Below, piece by piece: positions 1 through 8,639 of a DNA stretch of 64,000 nt; the first letter of the stretch is position 1; each line of letters opens with the position of its first letter. Both the position numbers and the translations under genes were made by a program. The stretch comes from Streptomyces sp. TLI_053 (lineage in GTDB: Bacteria; Actinomycetota; Actinomycetes; Streptomycetales; Streptomycetaceae). The DNA is taken from assembly GCF_900105395.1 (NCBI RefSeq), contig NZ_LT629775.1:4982001-5046000 (forward strand), written 5' to 3'. The notes under the pieces are model-generated. The model did not search any database, was not told where the DNA came from, and worked only from the letters and a program-made list of their open reading frames with translations.

Positions 1-13
1 GGCTTCACGCTAT

Positions 14-1954
14 TTGTCGGATGAGCACTTCGGGCATGCCACGCTTCCTGGGCGTCAACAGAGACAAGCCAGGTGGTGGCGTAGGCCGGCCGGAGGCGAA
101 ACGATTCTCTTGGGTACTCGAAACGTTGCGGTGAAGTCCCGCAGGACACTCCTGGTCCGTACCGGGCACGGCTCGGCGGCGGCCTCGGCCGTTCCCGGGC
201 TGCCGGAGGCCGCGCCGGGCGGCGTACCGGACGCCGCGCCGGACGGCGGGCAGGGCGTCGCGCCGGACGCCGGTGCGGACGTCGGCGCTGCCGATGCCGC
301 GGAGCCTCCGGTTCCGCCGGTTCCGCCCGACCTGCCGCCGGTGTCCGGTGCGGTCGGGCCTGCGCCCGTGGCACCCGGGCCGATCGCGTCCGGGCCGATC
401 GCGCACGGGCCGATCAGGACCGGGCCGGTCCTGCCGCTGGAGTCCGTGCTGTCCGTGGTGCCGGTGCAGTCCGTCCGGCCGGTGGTTCCGATGCCGCCGT
501 CCGCGCCACCCGCCCTCCCGGCGTCGATGGTCGTCCCGCCCAGGCCCGTCGAACCGCCCGCCGTCCCGGCCCCGCCCGCAGCGGCGGTGGCGCCCGGTGG
601 CGCCGTGATCGAGCCACTGTTCCCCAGCGCGCCCGGGCTCAACTGGGCCGGACCCGGCGACCAGTGGTCCCGCGCGTGGGTGCCGCGCGACCTCGGTGGG
701 GCCGCGTCACCGGCCGCTCCGGCGACCGCTCCACCGGTCGCGGCCGCGCCGGCGGCCCCGCTGCCCGCCGCGCCGGAGGCCCGCGACGCCGCCGAACTGC
801 CGCCCACCGCCAGGGACATCGAGCTCATCCGGACCAGCCTGGCGGTGGTCGAGCCGGTCGCGGACCGGGCCACCGCGCACTTCTACGCGCTGATCTTCCT
901 CAGCCACCCCGAGATCAGGGCGCTCTTCCCGGCCGCCATGGACGTCCAGCGCGACCGGCTGTTCCGCGCCCTGCTGACGGCCGCCCGCAGCGCCGGGGAC
1001 CCGGAGGGGCTGCGGGCCCACCTGGGCGCGCTGGGCCGGGGGCACCGCCGCTACGGCACACTGACCGGCCACTACGGCCCGGTCGGCGAGTGCCTGGTGG
1101 CGGCGCTGGCCAAGTACGCGGGCAGCCGGTGGAACGCCGAGACCGAACTGGCCTGGCGCCGGGTGTACCGGCTGGTCTCCTCGATCATGATCGAGGCCGC
1201 CGAGGAAGCCGCCCGCACCTCACCGCCCTGGTGGCAGGGCGAAGTGGTGGCGCACGAGCGCCGGACCCCGGACGTCGCGGTGCTCACCGTCCGCCCGGAC
1301 CAGGCCTACCCGTACCGCGCCGGGCAGTACACCAGCCTGGAGACGCCCTGGTGGCCCCGGGTCTGGCGGCACTTCTCGTTCGCCTCCGCGCCCCGCCCCG
1401 ACGGGCTGCTGACCTTCCACGTCAAGGCGGTGCAGGCGGGCTGGGTGAGCAACGCCCTGGTGCACCGGGCCGCGCCCGGGGACCTGCTGCGGCTCGGCCC
1501 GGCGGTCGGCGGGATGACCCTGGACGACACCGACGACGGCGACCTGCTGCTGGTCGGCGGGGGCACCGGGATCGCGCCGCTGCGGGCACTGGTCGAGGAG
1601 GTCGCCGGGCGCGGCTCCGGGGGCCGCTCGGTGGAGGTGTTCCACGGGGCGCGGACCTCCGCCGAGCTGTACGAGCTGGCGGCGCTGCGGGAGTTGGCGG
1701 AACGGCACCGCTGGCTGACCGTGCGTGCGGTGCTGTCCGGCCCCGGCGCCGGGACGGCGGAGTCCGCCGCCGCGGGCCTGCTCGCGGGCGAACTCCCGGA
1801 GGCGGTGGCCCGGTTCGGGCCCTGGACCGGGCGGACGGCCTATCTGTCCGGCCCGCCCGCGATGGTCCGCCGGACGAGCGGGGTACTGCTGCGGGCCGGG
1901 CTGCCGGCCGAGCGGATCCGGCACGACCTGGTCGGTGACCTGGCCGCGCCGTGA
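14..1954 (+). CDS. Flavohaemoglobin-type globin/oxidoreductase with long N-terminal extension (5' end uncertain)
   Basis: A globin domain (about residues 265-400, haem-ligand His in LGRGHRRYG) is fused to a ferredoxin-reductase module: FAD part about 405-505 with the RHFSF-type motif, NAD part from about 510 with GGGTGIAP and a C-terminal YLSGPPAMV. This is the flavohaemoglobin layout, whose family role is NO dioxygenation with NAD(P)H; the substrate here is inferred. The first 260 residues are a low-complexity Ala/Pro/Val-rich region with GPIA-type repeats, absent from enteric Hmp. The first in-window start is TTG at 14, but the frame is open to the left edge, so the true start may lie outside; GTG at 131 is another candidate. 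It converges on the Nudix gene. Confidence 0.82.
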   Translation: MSDEHFGHATLPGRQQRQARWWRRPAGGETILLGTRNVAVKSRRTLLVRTGHGSAAASAVPGLPEAAPGGVPDAAPDGGQGVAPDAGADVGAADAAEPPVPPVPPDLPPVSGAVGPAPVAPGPIASGPIAHGPIRTGPVLPLESVLSVVPVQSVRPVVPMPPSAPPALPASMVVPPRPVEPPAVPAPPAAAVAPGGAVIEPLFPSAPGLNWAGPGDQWSRAWVPRDLGGAASPAAPATAPPVAAAPAAPLPAAPEARDAAELPPTARDIELIRTSLAVVEPVADRATAHFYALIFLSHPEIRALFPAAMDVQRDRLFRALLTAARSAGDPEGLRAHLGALGRGHRRYGTLTGHYGPVGECLVAALAKYAGSRWNAETELAWRRVYRLVSSIMIEAAEEAARTSPPWWQGEVVAHERRTPDVAVLTVRPDQAYPYRAGQYTSLETPWWPRVWRHFSFASAPRPDGLLTFHVKAVQAGWVSNALVHRAAPGDLLRLGPAVGGMTLDDTDDGDLLLVGGGTGIAPLRALVEEVAGRGSGGRSVEVFHGARTSAELYELAALRELAERHRWLTVRAVLSGPGAGTAESAAAGLLAGELPEAVARFGPWTGRTAYLSGPPAMVRRTSGVLLRAGLPAERIRHDLVGDLAAP

Positions 1955-1982
1955 GCCGTCGGGTCGCGCCGTGGACCTTCGC

Positions 1983-2024
1983 GCCGTGGGCCGTGGGCCG
2001 TGGGCCGTGAGCCGTGAGCCGTCA
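1983..2024. repeat. Six 7-bp tandem units over the end of the Nudix gene
   Basis: Units GCCGTGG x3, GCCGTGA x2 and a final GCCGTCA run head to tail between the two convergent genes. The last unit supplies the stop codon of the minus-strand Nudix gene, so unit-number change would alter only the spacer while point change could extend the protein. No classical terminator hairpin is evident in this 67-bp gap. Confidence 0.8.
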
Positions 2025-2549
2025 GGCGAGGTCGGGGGCGAGCAGGGCGCGGACACCCTCGATGTTGGCGGCCAGATAGGCCCGCAGGGCCGGCGGCACC
2101 ACATTGACCGAGGTCACGCCCTCGCGGGTGAACGGCACCCGCACCACCTCGTAGTCGCCGTTGGGCTCGTCCACCTCGGGGCCGTGCCGACGGTCGAGGT
2201 CCATCGAGGCGAGCCGGCAGACGAAGAAGTGCTGCACCTTGACCCCGTGCGGGTGGAGCAGGCTGCCGTCGTCGTGGTGGGTGTGGCTGATGGTGTCCAC
2301 GAAGGCGTGGACCACGTCGACCACCTTGCCGCCGAGTTCCTCGTCCAGCTCGCGGTGCAGGGCTTCGAGCACGGTGCGGTCGCTCCGCTCGACACCCCCG
2401 CCGGGCGTGATCCAGTACGGGTGCGGTGCACCGGGGCGGGTGCGCCTGATCAGGACCAGCGAGGCCGGTCCGTACGGGTCGTCCGGATCCGTCTCCAGCA
2501 CGATCGCCCGGGCGGTGCGCTTGACGACGGGGCGGGGCGGGGTGCGCAT
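2022..2549 (-). CDS. NUDIX hydrolase
   Basis: The 175-residue protein carries a Nudix box near residues 50-75, read as GGGVERSDRTVLEALHREL followed by DEELGG. The REL-DEELG half with the metal-binding glutamates is intact, but the position that is usually Glu eight residues before the Arg is Arg. Family members hydrolyse nucleoside-diphosphate derivatives; the substrate cannot be told from sequence. Start is ATG with GGAGG six bases upstream. It stands alone, convergent with the flavohaemoglobin gene. Confidence 0.85.
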   Translation of the reverse strand: MRTPPRPVVKRTARAIVLETDPDDPYGPASLVLIRRTRPGAPHPYWITPGGGVERSDRTVLEALHRELDEELGGKVVDVVHAFVDTISHTHHDDGSLLHPHGVKVQHFFVCRLASMDLDRRHGPEVDEPNGDYEVVRVPFTREGVTSVNVVPPALRAYLAANIEGVRALLAPDLA

Positions 2550-2705
2550 GCGACCTCCGGGGCTGGAGCGTTGTGCGGGAGTCTCCCGCAGCCCGGACCG
2601 GCCGAAACGCGCCCCGCCCCGGTTGCGTCCGTCCGGGGCGGGACGGCGCGTCCGGGGCGGGACGTGCGGGCGGGGCGTGCGGGGCGTCGGTGTCGGCGTT
2701 CGCGG

Positions 2706-3080
2706 TCAGTCCTCGTCGAGGGCGAGGCTCAGGCCCCAGGAGACCAGGCTGATGATCAGTGCGCCGAACAGCGCGGACCAGAAGCCGTCGACGTGGAAGT
2801 CGAGGTCGAGCTTGTCCGAGGCCCACGAGGTGAGCCAGAGCATCAACGCGTTCACCACGAAGGTGAACAGGCCCAGCGTGAGGATGAACAGGGGGAGCGA
2901 GAACAGCTGCACCACCGGCTTGATCAGCCAGTTGACCACGCCGAAGACCAGCGCCACGGCGACCACCGTGAGCGTCTTGTGCTTCCAGTCGTCCCCGGTG
3001 AGCGTGATCCCGGAGACGATCCAGGCGGCGACCCAGATGGCCGCCGCGTTGATCAGTGTCTTGATGACGAAACCCTTCAT
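2706..3080 (-). CDS. Phage-holin-family (Phage_holin_4_2 type) small membrane protein
   Basis: A 124-residue protein with four hydrophobic helices: residues about 1-25, 33-55, 58-82 and 98-120. The pattern FGVVNWLIKPVVQLFSLPL followed by LTLGLF-VNALMLWL is the signature of the YvlD/phage-holin-4-2 family, widespread chromosomal membrane proteins of unknown function and not real lysis holins. It is a single gene, divergent from the cupin gene. Confidence 0.8.
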   Translation of the reverse strand: MKGFVIKTLINAAAIWVAAWIVSGITLTGDDWKHKTLTVVAVALVFGVVNWLIKPVVQLFSLPLFILTLGLFTFVVNALMLWLTSWASDKLDLDFHVDGFWSALFGALIISLVSWGLSLALDED

Positions 3081-3183
3081 GGGGCCAGCGTCCCAGGTCG
3101 GTCAAGGGGTGACGCGGCTCCGGGCGCCGCGGTGGTGTTGAATGCCGGTGGTTCGAGGTCCGTACGAGGAGGGGTGCTCCCCG

Positions 3184-3501
3184 ATGAAGCTGTTCCGACT
3201 GGACCGACTGGACGCCGAGCGCGCCGCCAACGACGGCGCGTACCTGCGCTTCCTGCGGGAGCCGCGGATGTCGGCCGGTCTCTACGCGCTCGCCCCCGGC
3301 GACACCGACACCCAGACCGCGCACGCCCAGGACGAGATCTACCAGGTGATCAGCGGCCGGGCCGAGCTGACGGTCGGGAACGAGACCGCCACCGTCGGCC
3401 GGGGCACCGTCGTCTACGTGCCGGCCGGCACCCCGCACCGGTTCCACCACATCACCGAGGAACTGCGGGTGCTGGTGGTGTTCTCCCCGCCCGAGGACTG
3501 A
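3184..3501 (+). CDS. Cupin-domain protein
   Basis: A 105-residue single-domain cupin. Motif 1 is degenerate (TQTAHAQDEIYQVISGRAEL) and motif 2 reads YVPAGTPHRFHH, giving His/Glu residues suited to a metal site. ATG 3184 is preferred over an in-frame ATG at 3142 because GAGGAGGGG lies just upstream of it and the fold begins there. The enzymatic role is unknown. It is followed 37 bp later by tenA on the same strand, but no functional link is evident. Confidence 0.8.
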   Translation: MKLFRLDRLDAERAANDGAYLRFLREPRMSAGLYALAPGDTDTQTAHAQDEIYQVISGRAELTVGNETATVGRGTVVYVPAGTPHRFHHITEELRVLVVFSPPED

Positions 3502-3538
3502 ACCGCGGGCGCGGCGGACGGCCGGTTAGGGTCGGGTC

Positions 3539-4207
3539 ATGAGCCTGAGCCTGACCGAAGAACTCTGGGCGGCGATCGAGCCGGTCTACGCCGAGATCCT
3601 CGACCACCCCTTCATCGCCGGCCTCACCGACGGCACCCTGCCGCGGGAGGCGTTCCGCCACTTCGTCGTGCAGGACTCGCACTACCTGCGCGACTACGCC
3701 CGCGCGCTGGCCGTCTGCGCGGCCAGGGCCCCGGGCGAGGAGGAGGTGCGCGCCTTCGCCGACGACGCGATCGGCGCGCTGGCCGCCGAGCAGGGCATGC
3801 ACGCCGAGTTCCTGGACGCCTTCGGCGACACCGCCGAGGCCGCGGCCGCCGAGCCGGTGCTGCCGACCACCCGCGCGTACACCAGCTACCTGCTCGCCAC
3901 GGTCTACGGCGGCTCCTTCGCCGAGGCGGTCGGCGCCGTGCTGCCCTGCTACTGGATCTACGCCCGGGTCGGCGAGCGACTGCTCGCCGAGGGCTCCCCC
4001 GACCCGCTCTACGCGAAGTGGATCGCCACCTACGGCGACGAGGCGTTCCAGTCGGTGGTGCGGCGGGTGCTGGCGCTGACCGACCGGCTCGGCGAGGAGA
4101 TCTCCCCCACGGAGCGGCGCCGGGTGGTCGAGCACTTCGTCACCACCTCCCGCTACGAGTGGATGTTCTGGGACGCCGCCTGGCGCCGGGAGTCCTGGCC
4201 GGTCTGA
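3539..4207 (+). CDS. tenA: TenA-family thiaminase II / aminopyrimidine aminohydrolase
   Basis: The 222 residues match TenA in length and motifs throughout. The nucleophilic Cys is residue 137 in AVLPCYWIY, and the C-terminal catalytic Glu lies near residue 208 in SRYEWMFWD; FRHFVVQDSHYL matches the substrate-pocket helix. TenA hydrolyses 4-amino-5-aminomethyl-2-methylpyrimidine to the hydroxymethyl form, salvaging the thiamin pyrimidine in the cytoplasm. thiC, which makes that pyrimidine de novo, lies 8.5 kb downstream. No riboswitch precedes tenA here. Confidence 0.9.
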   Translation: MSLSLTEELWAAIEPVYAEILDHPFIAGLTDGTLPREAFRHFVVQDSHYLRDYARALAVCAARAPGEEEVRAFADDAIGALAAEQGMHAEFLDAFGDTAEAAAAEPVLPTTRAYTSYLLATVYGGSFAEAVGAVLPCYWIYARVGERLLAEGSPDPLYAKWIATYGDEAFQSVVRRVLALTDRLGEEISPTERRRVVEHFVTTSRYEWMFWDAAWRRESWPV

Positions 4208-4502
4208 GGCCGGGGCGGGGGCGCTCCCAGGGGTGCCACCGGGGGTGCGGCGGGGGCGCGACCGGCGGTGCTGGCAAGGGCACGGCGGGGTGCGGCGGGG
4301 GCGTGGCCGGGGTCGTCCCCGGGGCCGTTCCCCGAGGTCGGGGCCGGGTTCACCCGGGGGCCGGGCTCGGGGTGATCTCCGGGTTCTCTCGGGGCCGTTG
4401 GCCCTCGATCCGTCCCCCGGGCCGCCGTACGATCGAAGTACGAAAGCGAGCGGGATGCGGCACCGGACGGCAGCCGACCCCAAGGGGAGAGAAGGAACGG
4501 AC

Positions 4503-4703
4503 ATGGCTGAGCTCTGGAAGTCGCTGCCCTCGTGGGTGCGGAACATCGTTGTTCCGGTACTGGTGCTGATCCTGGCGTGGAACCTGCTGATGTTCGTCTT
4601 CGGCGTGGTCGGCGCGCTGCTGGCCTTCGCCGTCAAGGCGCTGGTGGTGGTCGGTATAGCCGCCGCCGTGGTGATCCTGGTCAAGAAGGCCGCAAGGAAC
4701 TAG
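4503..4703 (+). CDS. Small DUF5326-like membrane protein
   Basis: A 66-residue protein: a short amphipathic start (MAELWKSLPSWVRN) then two hydrophobic stretches, about residues 15-36 and 40-62, ending in KKAARN. Size and layout resemble the streptomycete DUF5326 family, recognised from memory. GGGAGAGAAGGA lies upstream of the ATG. Function unknown. The 295-bp gap before it holds G-rich direct repeats and no gene I can support. Confidence 0.7.
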   Translation: MAELWKSLPSWVRNIVVPVLVLILAWNLLMFVFGVVGALLAFAVKALVVVGIAAAVVILVKKAARN

Positions 4704-4761
4704 CGCCCCGGACCTGCCCCGGCGCCCGCGTCCCCGCCCCGGGGGCGCGGGCGCCGGGCGT

Positions 4762-5685
4762 TCACGGGCGCGGCGCTGGGCCGGTGGCGGTCTCGCGGAG
4801 GAAGGCGTCGAGGTCCCGGTGCGGCCGCCAGCCCTGGGTGCGGGCGCGGGTGAGGTCCAGTACGACGTGGCGGGAGAGCTGGTCCACCGCGTACGGGGTC
4901 AGACCGGGGAGCCGTCCGGAGCGGGCCGCCAGCCTGGCCAGCGGGGCCGGCACATGGTGGATCCGGGCGCTCACGCCGTGCGCGGCCAGCACCGCGCGGA
5001 CCACCTCGTCGCGGCGGTAGGGGCGGGCGTCGGCGATGTTGTAGGCGACCGGCGTCCACGGGCGGTCGCCGGTGCGGCCGGCACCGACCGCGGACAGACA
5101 GGCGTCGGCGAGGTTCTGCACCGCGGTGAGGCTGAGCCGCACGTCACCGCCGGGCAGCAGCAGCCGTCCCCGCCGGACCCGCGCCAGCAGCCGGGGCACC
5201 AGATGCGGGTCACCGGGCCCGTACACCGCGCGCGGGCGCAGCACCACGGCGCCCGCGGCGAGGGCGAGCCGCTCCCCGGCGGCCTTGGTCCGCCCGTACG
5301 CGTTGAGCTGGCCGGCCCCGGTGGGGTGGTCCTCCCCGACGGAGCCGCGGTCGGCCCTCGGGTCGTAGACGCTGGCGCTGGAGACCCAGACCAGCGGGCG
5401 GTCCCCGGCGGCCCGCAGCAGCCGCTCGGTGCCGGCGACGTTGACGGCGTGCTGGGCGGCCTCGGCCCCGGCGCCCCGGGGCAGATCGGCGACGGCGGCG
5501 GCGCAGTGCACGATCACGTCGGCGCCGGTGAAGTCGGGCTCCCCGGCGGTGGCGTCCCAGGGCACGTGGCGCCCGGCCGGTCCGGGGCGGCGGCCGTGGC
5601 AGAGCACCTCGTGGCCGGCGGCGAGGGCGGCCCGGACGACGTGGGAGCCGCAGAAGCCGCTCGCGCCGGTGACGGCTATCCGCAT
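4762..5685 (-). CDS. OleD-like NAD(P)-dependent extended SDR reductase/epimerase
   Basis: The extended short-chain dehydrogenase fold is clear: the Rossmann motif TGASGFCGSH is at residues 6-15, VSSASVYD begins near 101, and the catalytic pair is Tyr130-Lys134 in LNAYGRTK. In olefin/beta-lactone pathways OleD reduces the 2-alkyl-3-ketoacid made by OleA; the 3-beta-HSD-like layout here fits. Its ATG overlaps the end of the P450 gene by 10 bp, and GAGGAG precedes it. It is last in the unit OleC-P450-OleD. The OleD role is inferred from the neighbours; on sequence alone it could be another sugar or steroid SDR. Confidence 0.75.
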   Translation of the reverse strand: MRIAVTGASGFCGSHVVRAALAAGHEVLCHGRRPGPAGRHVPWDATAGEPDFTGADVIVHCAAAVADLPRGAGAEAAQHAVNVAGTERLLRAAGDRPLVWVSSASVYDPRADRGSVGEDHPTGAGQLNAYGRTKAAGERLALAAGAVVLRPRAVYGPGDPHLVPRLLARVRRGRLLLPGGDVRLSLTAVQNLADACLSAVGAGRTGDRPWTPVAYNIADARPYRRDEVVRAVLAAHGVSARIHHVPAPLARLAARSGRLPGLTPYAVDQLSRHVVLDLTRARTQGWRPHRDLDAFLRETATGPAPRP

Positions 5686-6938
5686 CGGGTCTCCTCGGGG
5701 CAGCTCGGTCCGGCGGGGTGCGGTCGGGGCGGGTGCGCTTCGGCGGGGTGCGGTCCGGCCGGGTGTGCCTCGGCCGGGTGTGCCGCGGTGGGACGCGGTC
5801 CGGCCGGGGTGGGGATTCGGGTGGCGCGCAGGGTGAGTTCGGCCCAGCCGGGCAGCGCGGCCCGCCGGTCGGCCCGGGCCCGGACCACCACCGGCCGGTA
5901 CGGCGCGAGCGCGAGCAGCAGTTCCGTGAGCAGGGCGCGGGCCACCCCGGCACCGGGGCAGGCGTGCGGGCCGGCGCCGAACACCGCCTGGTCGGCGGCG
6001 GGCCCGGGGGAGGGCGCGGGCCGGTGCGCCCCGGCGGCGTGCCGGGCGACCAGGACCAGCCGGTCACCGGCCCGGACCCGCCGCCCGGCCAGCACGGCAT
6101 CGGCGGCGGCCACCCGGGGGAGCAACGGCGAGGGCGCGGTGAGCCGGAGCAGTTCGGCGGCCAGCGCGGGCGCGCCGGCCGCGTCGGCCGAGGCCCAGAG
6201 TCCGGCGTCCGCGCACCACGCGGCGGCCCGGGGGAGCGCGGCGACGCTGGTGTTGACGGTGGCGACCGCGACCATGGCGTCCCGGGGGTCGGGCAGCAGC
6301 GCGGCGAGCCCGGCGGCCCGGGCGGCGGCCGTCCGGGCCGTGCCGGGCGGGCGGGGGCCGGGCAGGTGGTCGCGGGCGGCGGCCGCGGCGGCCGCGGCGG
6401 CGGCACCGGCGAGCCTCGCCGGACAGGCCGCCGCCCCGGTCAGCGCGGCGGCCGTGACGCCCGCCAACTCCTTGGCGACGGAGACCAGTTCGAGGTCACC
6501 GTCGGCGAGTCCGGGGATCCGCGCGGTGAGCACCGCCTGCCAGGACGGGCGGAGCCGGTCCACCGCCGAGGCGTCCAGTTCGACCGCCAGAGCGCGCCGG
6601 GCGGCCCGGTGTTCGGCGCCGTCCTGGTCGAACAGCAGTCCGCCGGAGGTGAGTTCGGCGGCCGCCCCGCCGGTGGTGCCGGGCGCGGTGCGGTCCAGCG
6701 GGATCCGGGTGAGCGCGGTCCGGAAGGCCTCGGCGTCGTGCACCAGCACGGTGCGGCCGAGCCGGACGACCGGACGGCGGCGGGTGACGGCGAGCAGCGC
6801 GAACAGCAGGGGGTGGCTGCGCAGATAGACCCGGCGGTCCCGGCGGCGGGCGGCCCGGTGCGCGGCCGGTACCGGCGTCGGCGCCGCGCGCTCCGCCGTC
6901 CTCCCGGCCCGCTCCCCCACGTACGTGTCCCCGCTCAT
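5676..6938 (-). CDS. Cytochrome P450
   Basis: The haem-binding loop FGAGPHACPG is at residues 320-329 (Cys327) and the ExxR helix is E262-LL-R265. The I-helix reads VATVNTSVAAL, so the usual acid before the Thr is Asn229; this could alter oxygen activation. The C-terminus trails into His/Pro/Ala repeats. The start chosen is the ATG at 6938, whose ATGA overlaps the stop of the OleC-like gene; a longer frame upstream has no support. P450s commonly tailor lipid or polyketide products, and tight coupling to the ligase suggests it acts in this pathway. No ferredoxin gene is adjacent. Confidence 0.85.
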   Translation of the reverse strand: MSGDTYVGERAGRTAERAAPTPVPAAHRAARRRDRRVYLRSHPLLFALLAVTRRRPVVRLGRTVLVHDAEAFRTALTRIPLDRTAPGTTGGAAAELTSGGLLFDQDGAEHRAARRALAVELDASAVDRLRPSWQAVLTARIPGLADGDLELVSVAKELAGVTAAALTGAAACPARLAGAAAAAAAAAARDHLPGPRPPGTARTAAARAAGLAALLPDPRDAMVAVATVNTSVAALPRAAAWCADAGLWASADAAGAPALAAELLRLTAPSPLLPRVAAADAVLAGRRVRAGDRLVLVARHAAGAHRPAPSPGPAADQAVFGAGPHACPGAGVARALLTELLLALAPYRPVVVRARADRRAALPGWAELTLRATRIPTPAGPRPTAAHPAEAHPAGPHPAEAHPPRPHPAGPSCPEETRCG

Positions 6939-8422
6939 CCGGCGAGCTCCCGGGCGCACCGGGCGGACGCCGCGGCGCGGTCCGGCTTGCGGGAGCGCCC
7001 GGCCAGTGGCACCCGGCCGAACAGCACCGCGTCCGGGCGGGCCGAGCCCATCCGCGCCAGCGGTCCGGCCAGCGCGGCGCGCAGCCGTCGCGGGTCGGTG
7101 CCGGGCGAGGGCTGCACCAGGGCGACCAGCCGTTCGTCGCCGTCCCCGTCCGGGACGCCGACCAGCACCGCGAGTTCGACGCCCGGCAGGTGCAGGGACG
7201 GTTCGTAGAGACCGGGATAGATGTTCTCGGCGCGGCGCAGCACCATGTCCTTGAGTCGCCCGCCCAGCACGATCCGGCCGTCCGGGTCGAGCGTGGCGAG
7301 ATCGCCGGTGCGCACCCAGGGGTCGGGCTCCTCGCCGAGGTAGCGGTGCCGGGCGCCCGGGCCGCCGAGCAGCAGTTCGCCGTCCGGTGCCAGTGCGGTG
7401 CGCACGCCCGGCAGCGGTGCGCCGACCAGGTCGCCGGGCCCGGTGAAGGCGCTCTTCTCGGCCTCCTCGACGGCGGCCGCCGGGAACAGCTCGGTGAGCG
7501 CGTAGACGCCCCAGGCCTGTTCCGCCCCGGCCTGCTTCACCCGGCGGAGCAGGGTGGCGTCGGCGGGTGCCGAGCCGGTCCAGACCCGGCCGGTGAACCG
7601 GGCCCCGGCGCCGAGCGCGGCGCGCAGCTGCGGCGGGGTGAGGTAGGTGTGGGCGGGGGCGAGCCGGGAGAGCTGGCGGGCCAGCGCGGCCGGTTCGCGG
7701 GCGGGCAGGGCGACCGCGGCCCCGGCGCTCAGCGCGGGGACGAGCACGAAGAAGGTGCCGCCCAGGACGACGGAACCGGGACGCGGGTCGACCAGTTCGC
7801 CGACGGTGCGCAGGCCGGCGGCCAGACCGCCCCGGGAGTGCACCACGGCGCGCGGACGGGCGGTGGTGCCGGAGGTGAAGACGATGACGGCGTCCGTGTC
7901 GCGCGCGGGTGCGTCCGACCCGGGGACGCGCGGTACCGAGGCGCCGAAGCGTCCGACCCGCAGCCGGGGCGCGCAGCCGGGCAGGCGTCGGCCGAGGGTG
8001 GCGACCGGGCCGAGCACCTCCAGCGGTGGCAGGGCGAGGTCGGCGCGGCGGGCCAGCGGCCGGGCCCAGCCGGCCACGGCCTGGGCGGCGGCGTCGGCGA
8101 GGACGAGGTCCGGGCGGGCCAGTGCGAGCCGGGCGGCCAGGACGTCGGGACCCGCGGTCGGGTCGAGGACGGCGATCCGCAGGCCGAGGCGGTGCGCGGC
8201 GAGCATGACGGCGAGTGCGCGCGGGCCGGGGCGCAGGGCGAGGCCGAGGGTGGTGTCCTCGCCCAGGCCGCGGGCGTTCAGGGCGACGGCGTAGGTGTCG
8301 GCGAGGGCGGCGAGTTCACCTCGGCGGATCCGGACGCGGGTGCCGCCGAACCGGGTGTGGGCCAGGACGGCGGGGCGGTCCGGGTGCCGGGTGCGCAGGT
8401 CGTGGGCGAGCCGGTCGAGCAC
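6935..8422 (-). CDS. OleC-like ANL-superfamily ligase (candidate beta-lactone synthetase)
   Basis: An AMP-forming ligase of about 495 residues. The core motif at 181-195 reads FTSGTTARPRAVVHS, where the usual GxPKG is ARPRA; later come YALTE, WVRTGDLATLDPDGR and GRLKDMVLRRAENIYP, with a C-terminal SRKPDR supplying a candidate catalytic Lys. OleC enzymes adenylate a beta-hydroxy acid and close it to a beta-lactone. Assignment rests on motifs plus OleA- and OleD-like neighbours; a fatty-acid CoA ligase is the alternative. GTG 8422 is chosen because GAGGA lies a few bases upstream; the frame stays open to 8563 through the operator array. It is the first gene of the OleC-P450-OleD unit. Confidence 0.75.
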   Translation of the reverse strand: MLDRLAHDLRTRHPDRPAVLAHTRFGGTRVRIRRGELAALADTYAVALNARGLGEDTTLGLALRPGPRALAVMLAAHRLGLRIAVLDPTAGPDVLAARLALARPDLVLADAAAQAVAGWARPLARRADLALPPLEVLGPVATLGRRLPGCAPRLRVGRFGASVPRVPGSDAPARDTDAVIVFTSGTTARPRAVVHSRGGLAAGLRTVGELVDPRPGSVVLGGTFFVLVPALSAGAAVALPAREPAALARQLSRLAPAHTYLTPPQLRAALGAGARFTGRVWTGSAPADATLLRRVKQAGAEQAWGVYALTELFPAAAVEEAEKSAFTGPGDLVGAPLPGVRTALAPDGELLLGGPGARHRYLGEEPDPWVRTGDLATLDPDGRIVLGGRLKDMVLRRAENIYPGLYEPSLHLPGVELAVLVGVPDGDGDERLVALVQPSPGTDPRRLRAALAGPLARMGSARPDAVLFGRVPLAGRSRKPDRAAASARCARELAG

Positions 8423-8496
8423 GGGGTGTCCTCGGGTTGCGGTGGGTCCGGTGGTTCGGCGGGGCGGGAGGGTCGGTGGGGCGGGTGGTTCGGCGG

Positions 8497-8594
8497 ACTT
8501 TGCAAAGTCTGGTGAGACTTTGCAAAGTCCGCTCAGGGGCAGGAACGAGGGGGTTCCGAGCACTTTGCAAAGTCCTGCCAGGACTTTGCAAAGT
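8497..8594. promoter_or_regulatory. Array of four ACTTTGCAAAGT palindromic operators
   Basis: Four perfect copies of the 12-bp palindrome lie at 8497-8508, 8517-8528, 8562-8573 and 8583-8594. Centres within each pair are 20 and 21 bp apart, about two helical turns, with 45 bp between pairs. They sit between the glycosyltransferase stop and the OleC-like start, upstream of the minus-strand OleC-P450-OleD unit. The layout fits cooperative binding by a dimeric repressor or activator; no regulator gene is adjacent. The motif's cognate protein is unknown to me. Confidence 0.85.
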
Positions 8595-8639
8595 GCTCTG
8601 CGGTGGCGGAAGGGAAGGCGATGTCGGCGGATTCGGCAC

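Noticed and set aside
2706..3080. Prophage holin
   Set aside because: No phage genes surround it and the YvlD-type holin-4-2 family is a common chromosomal membrane family.
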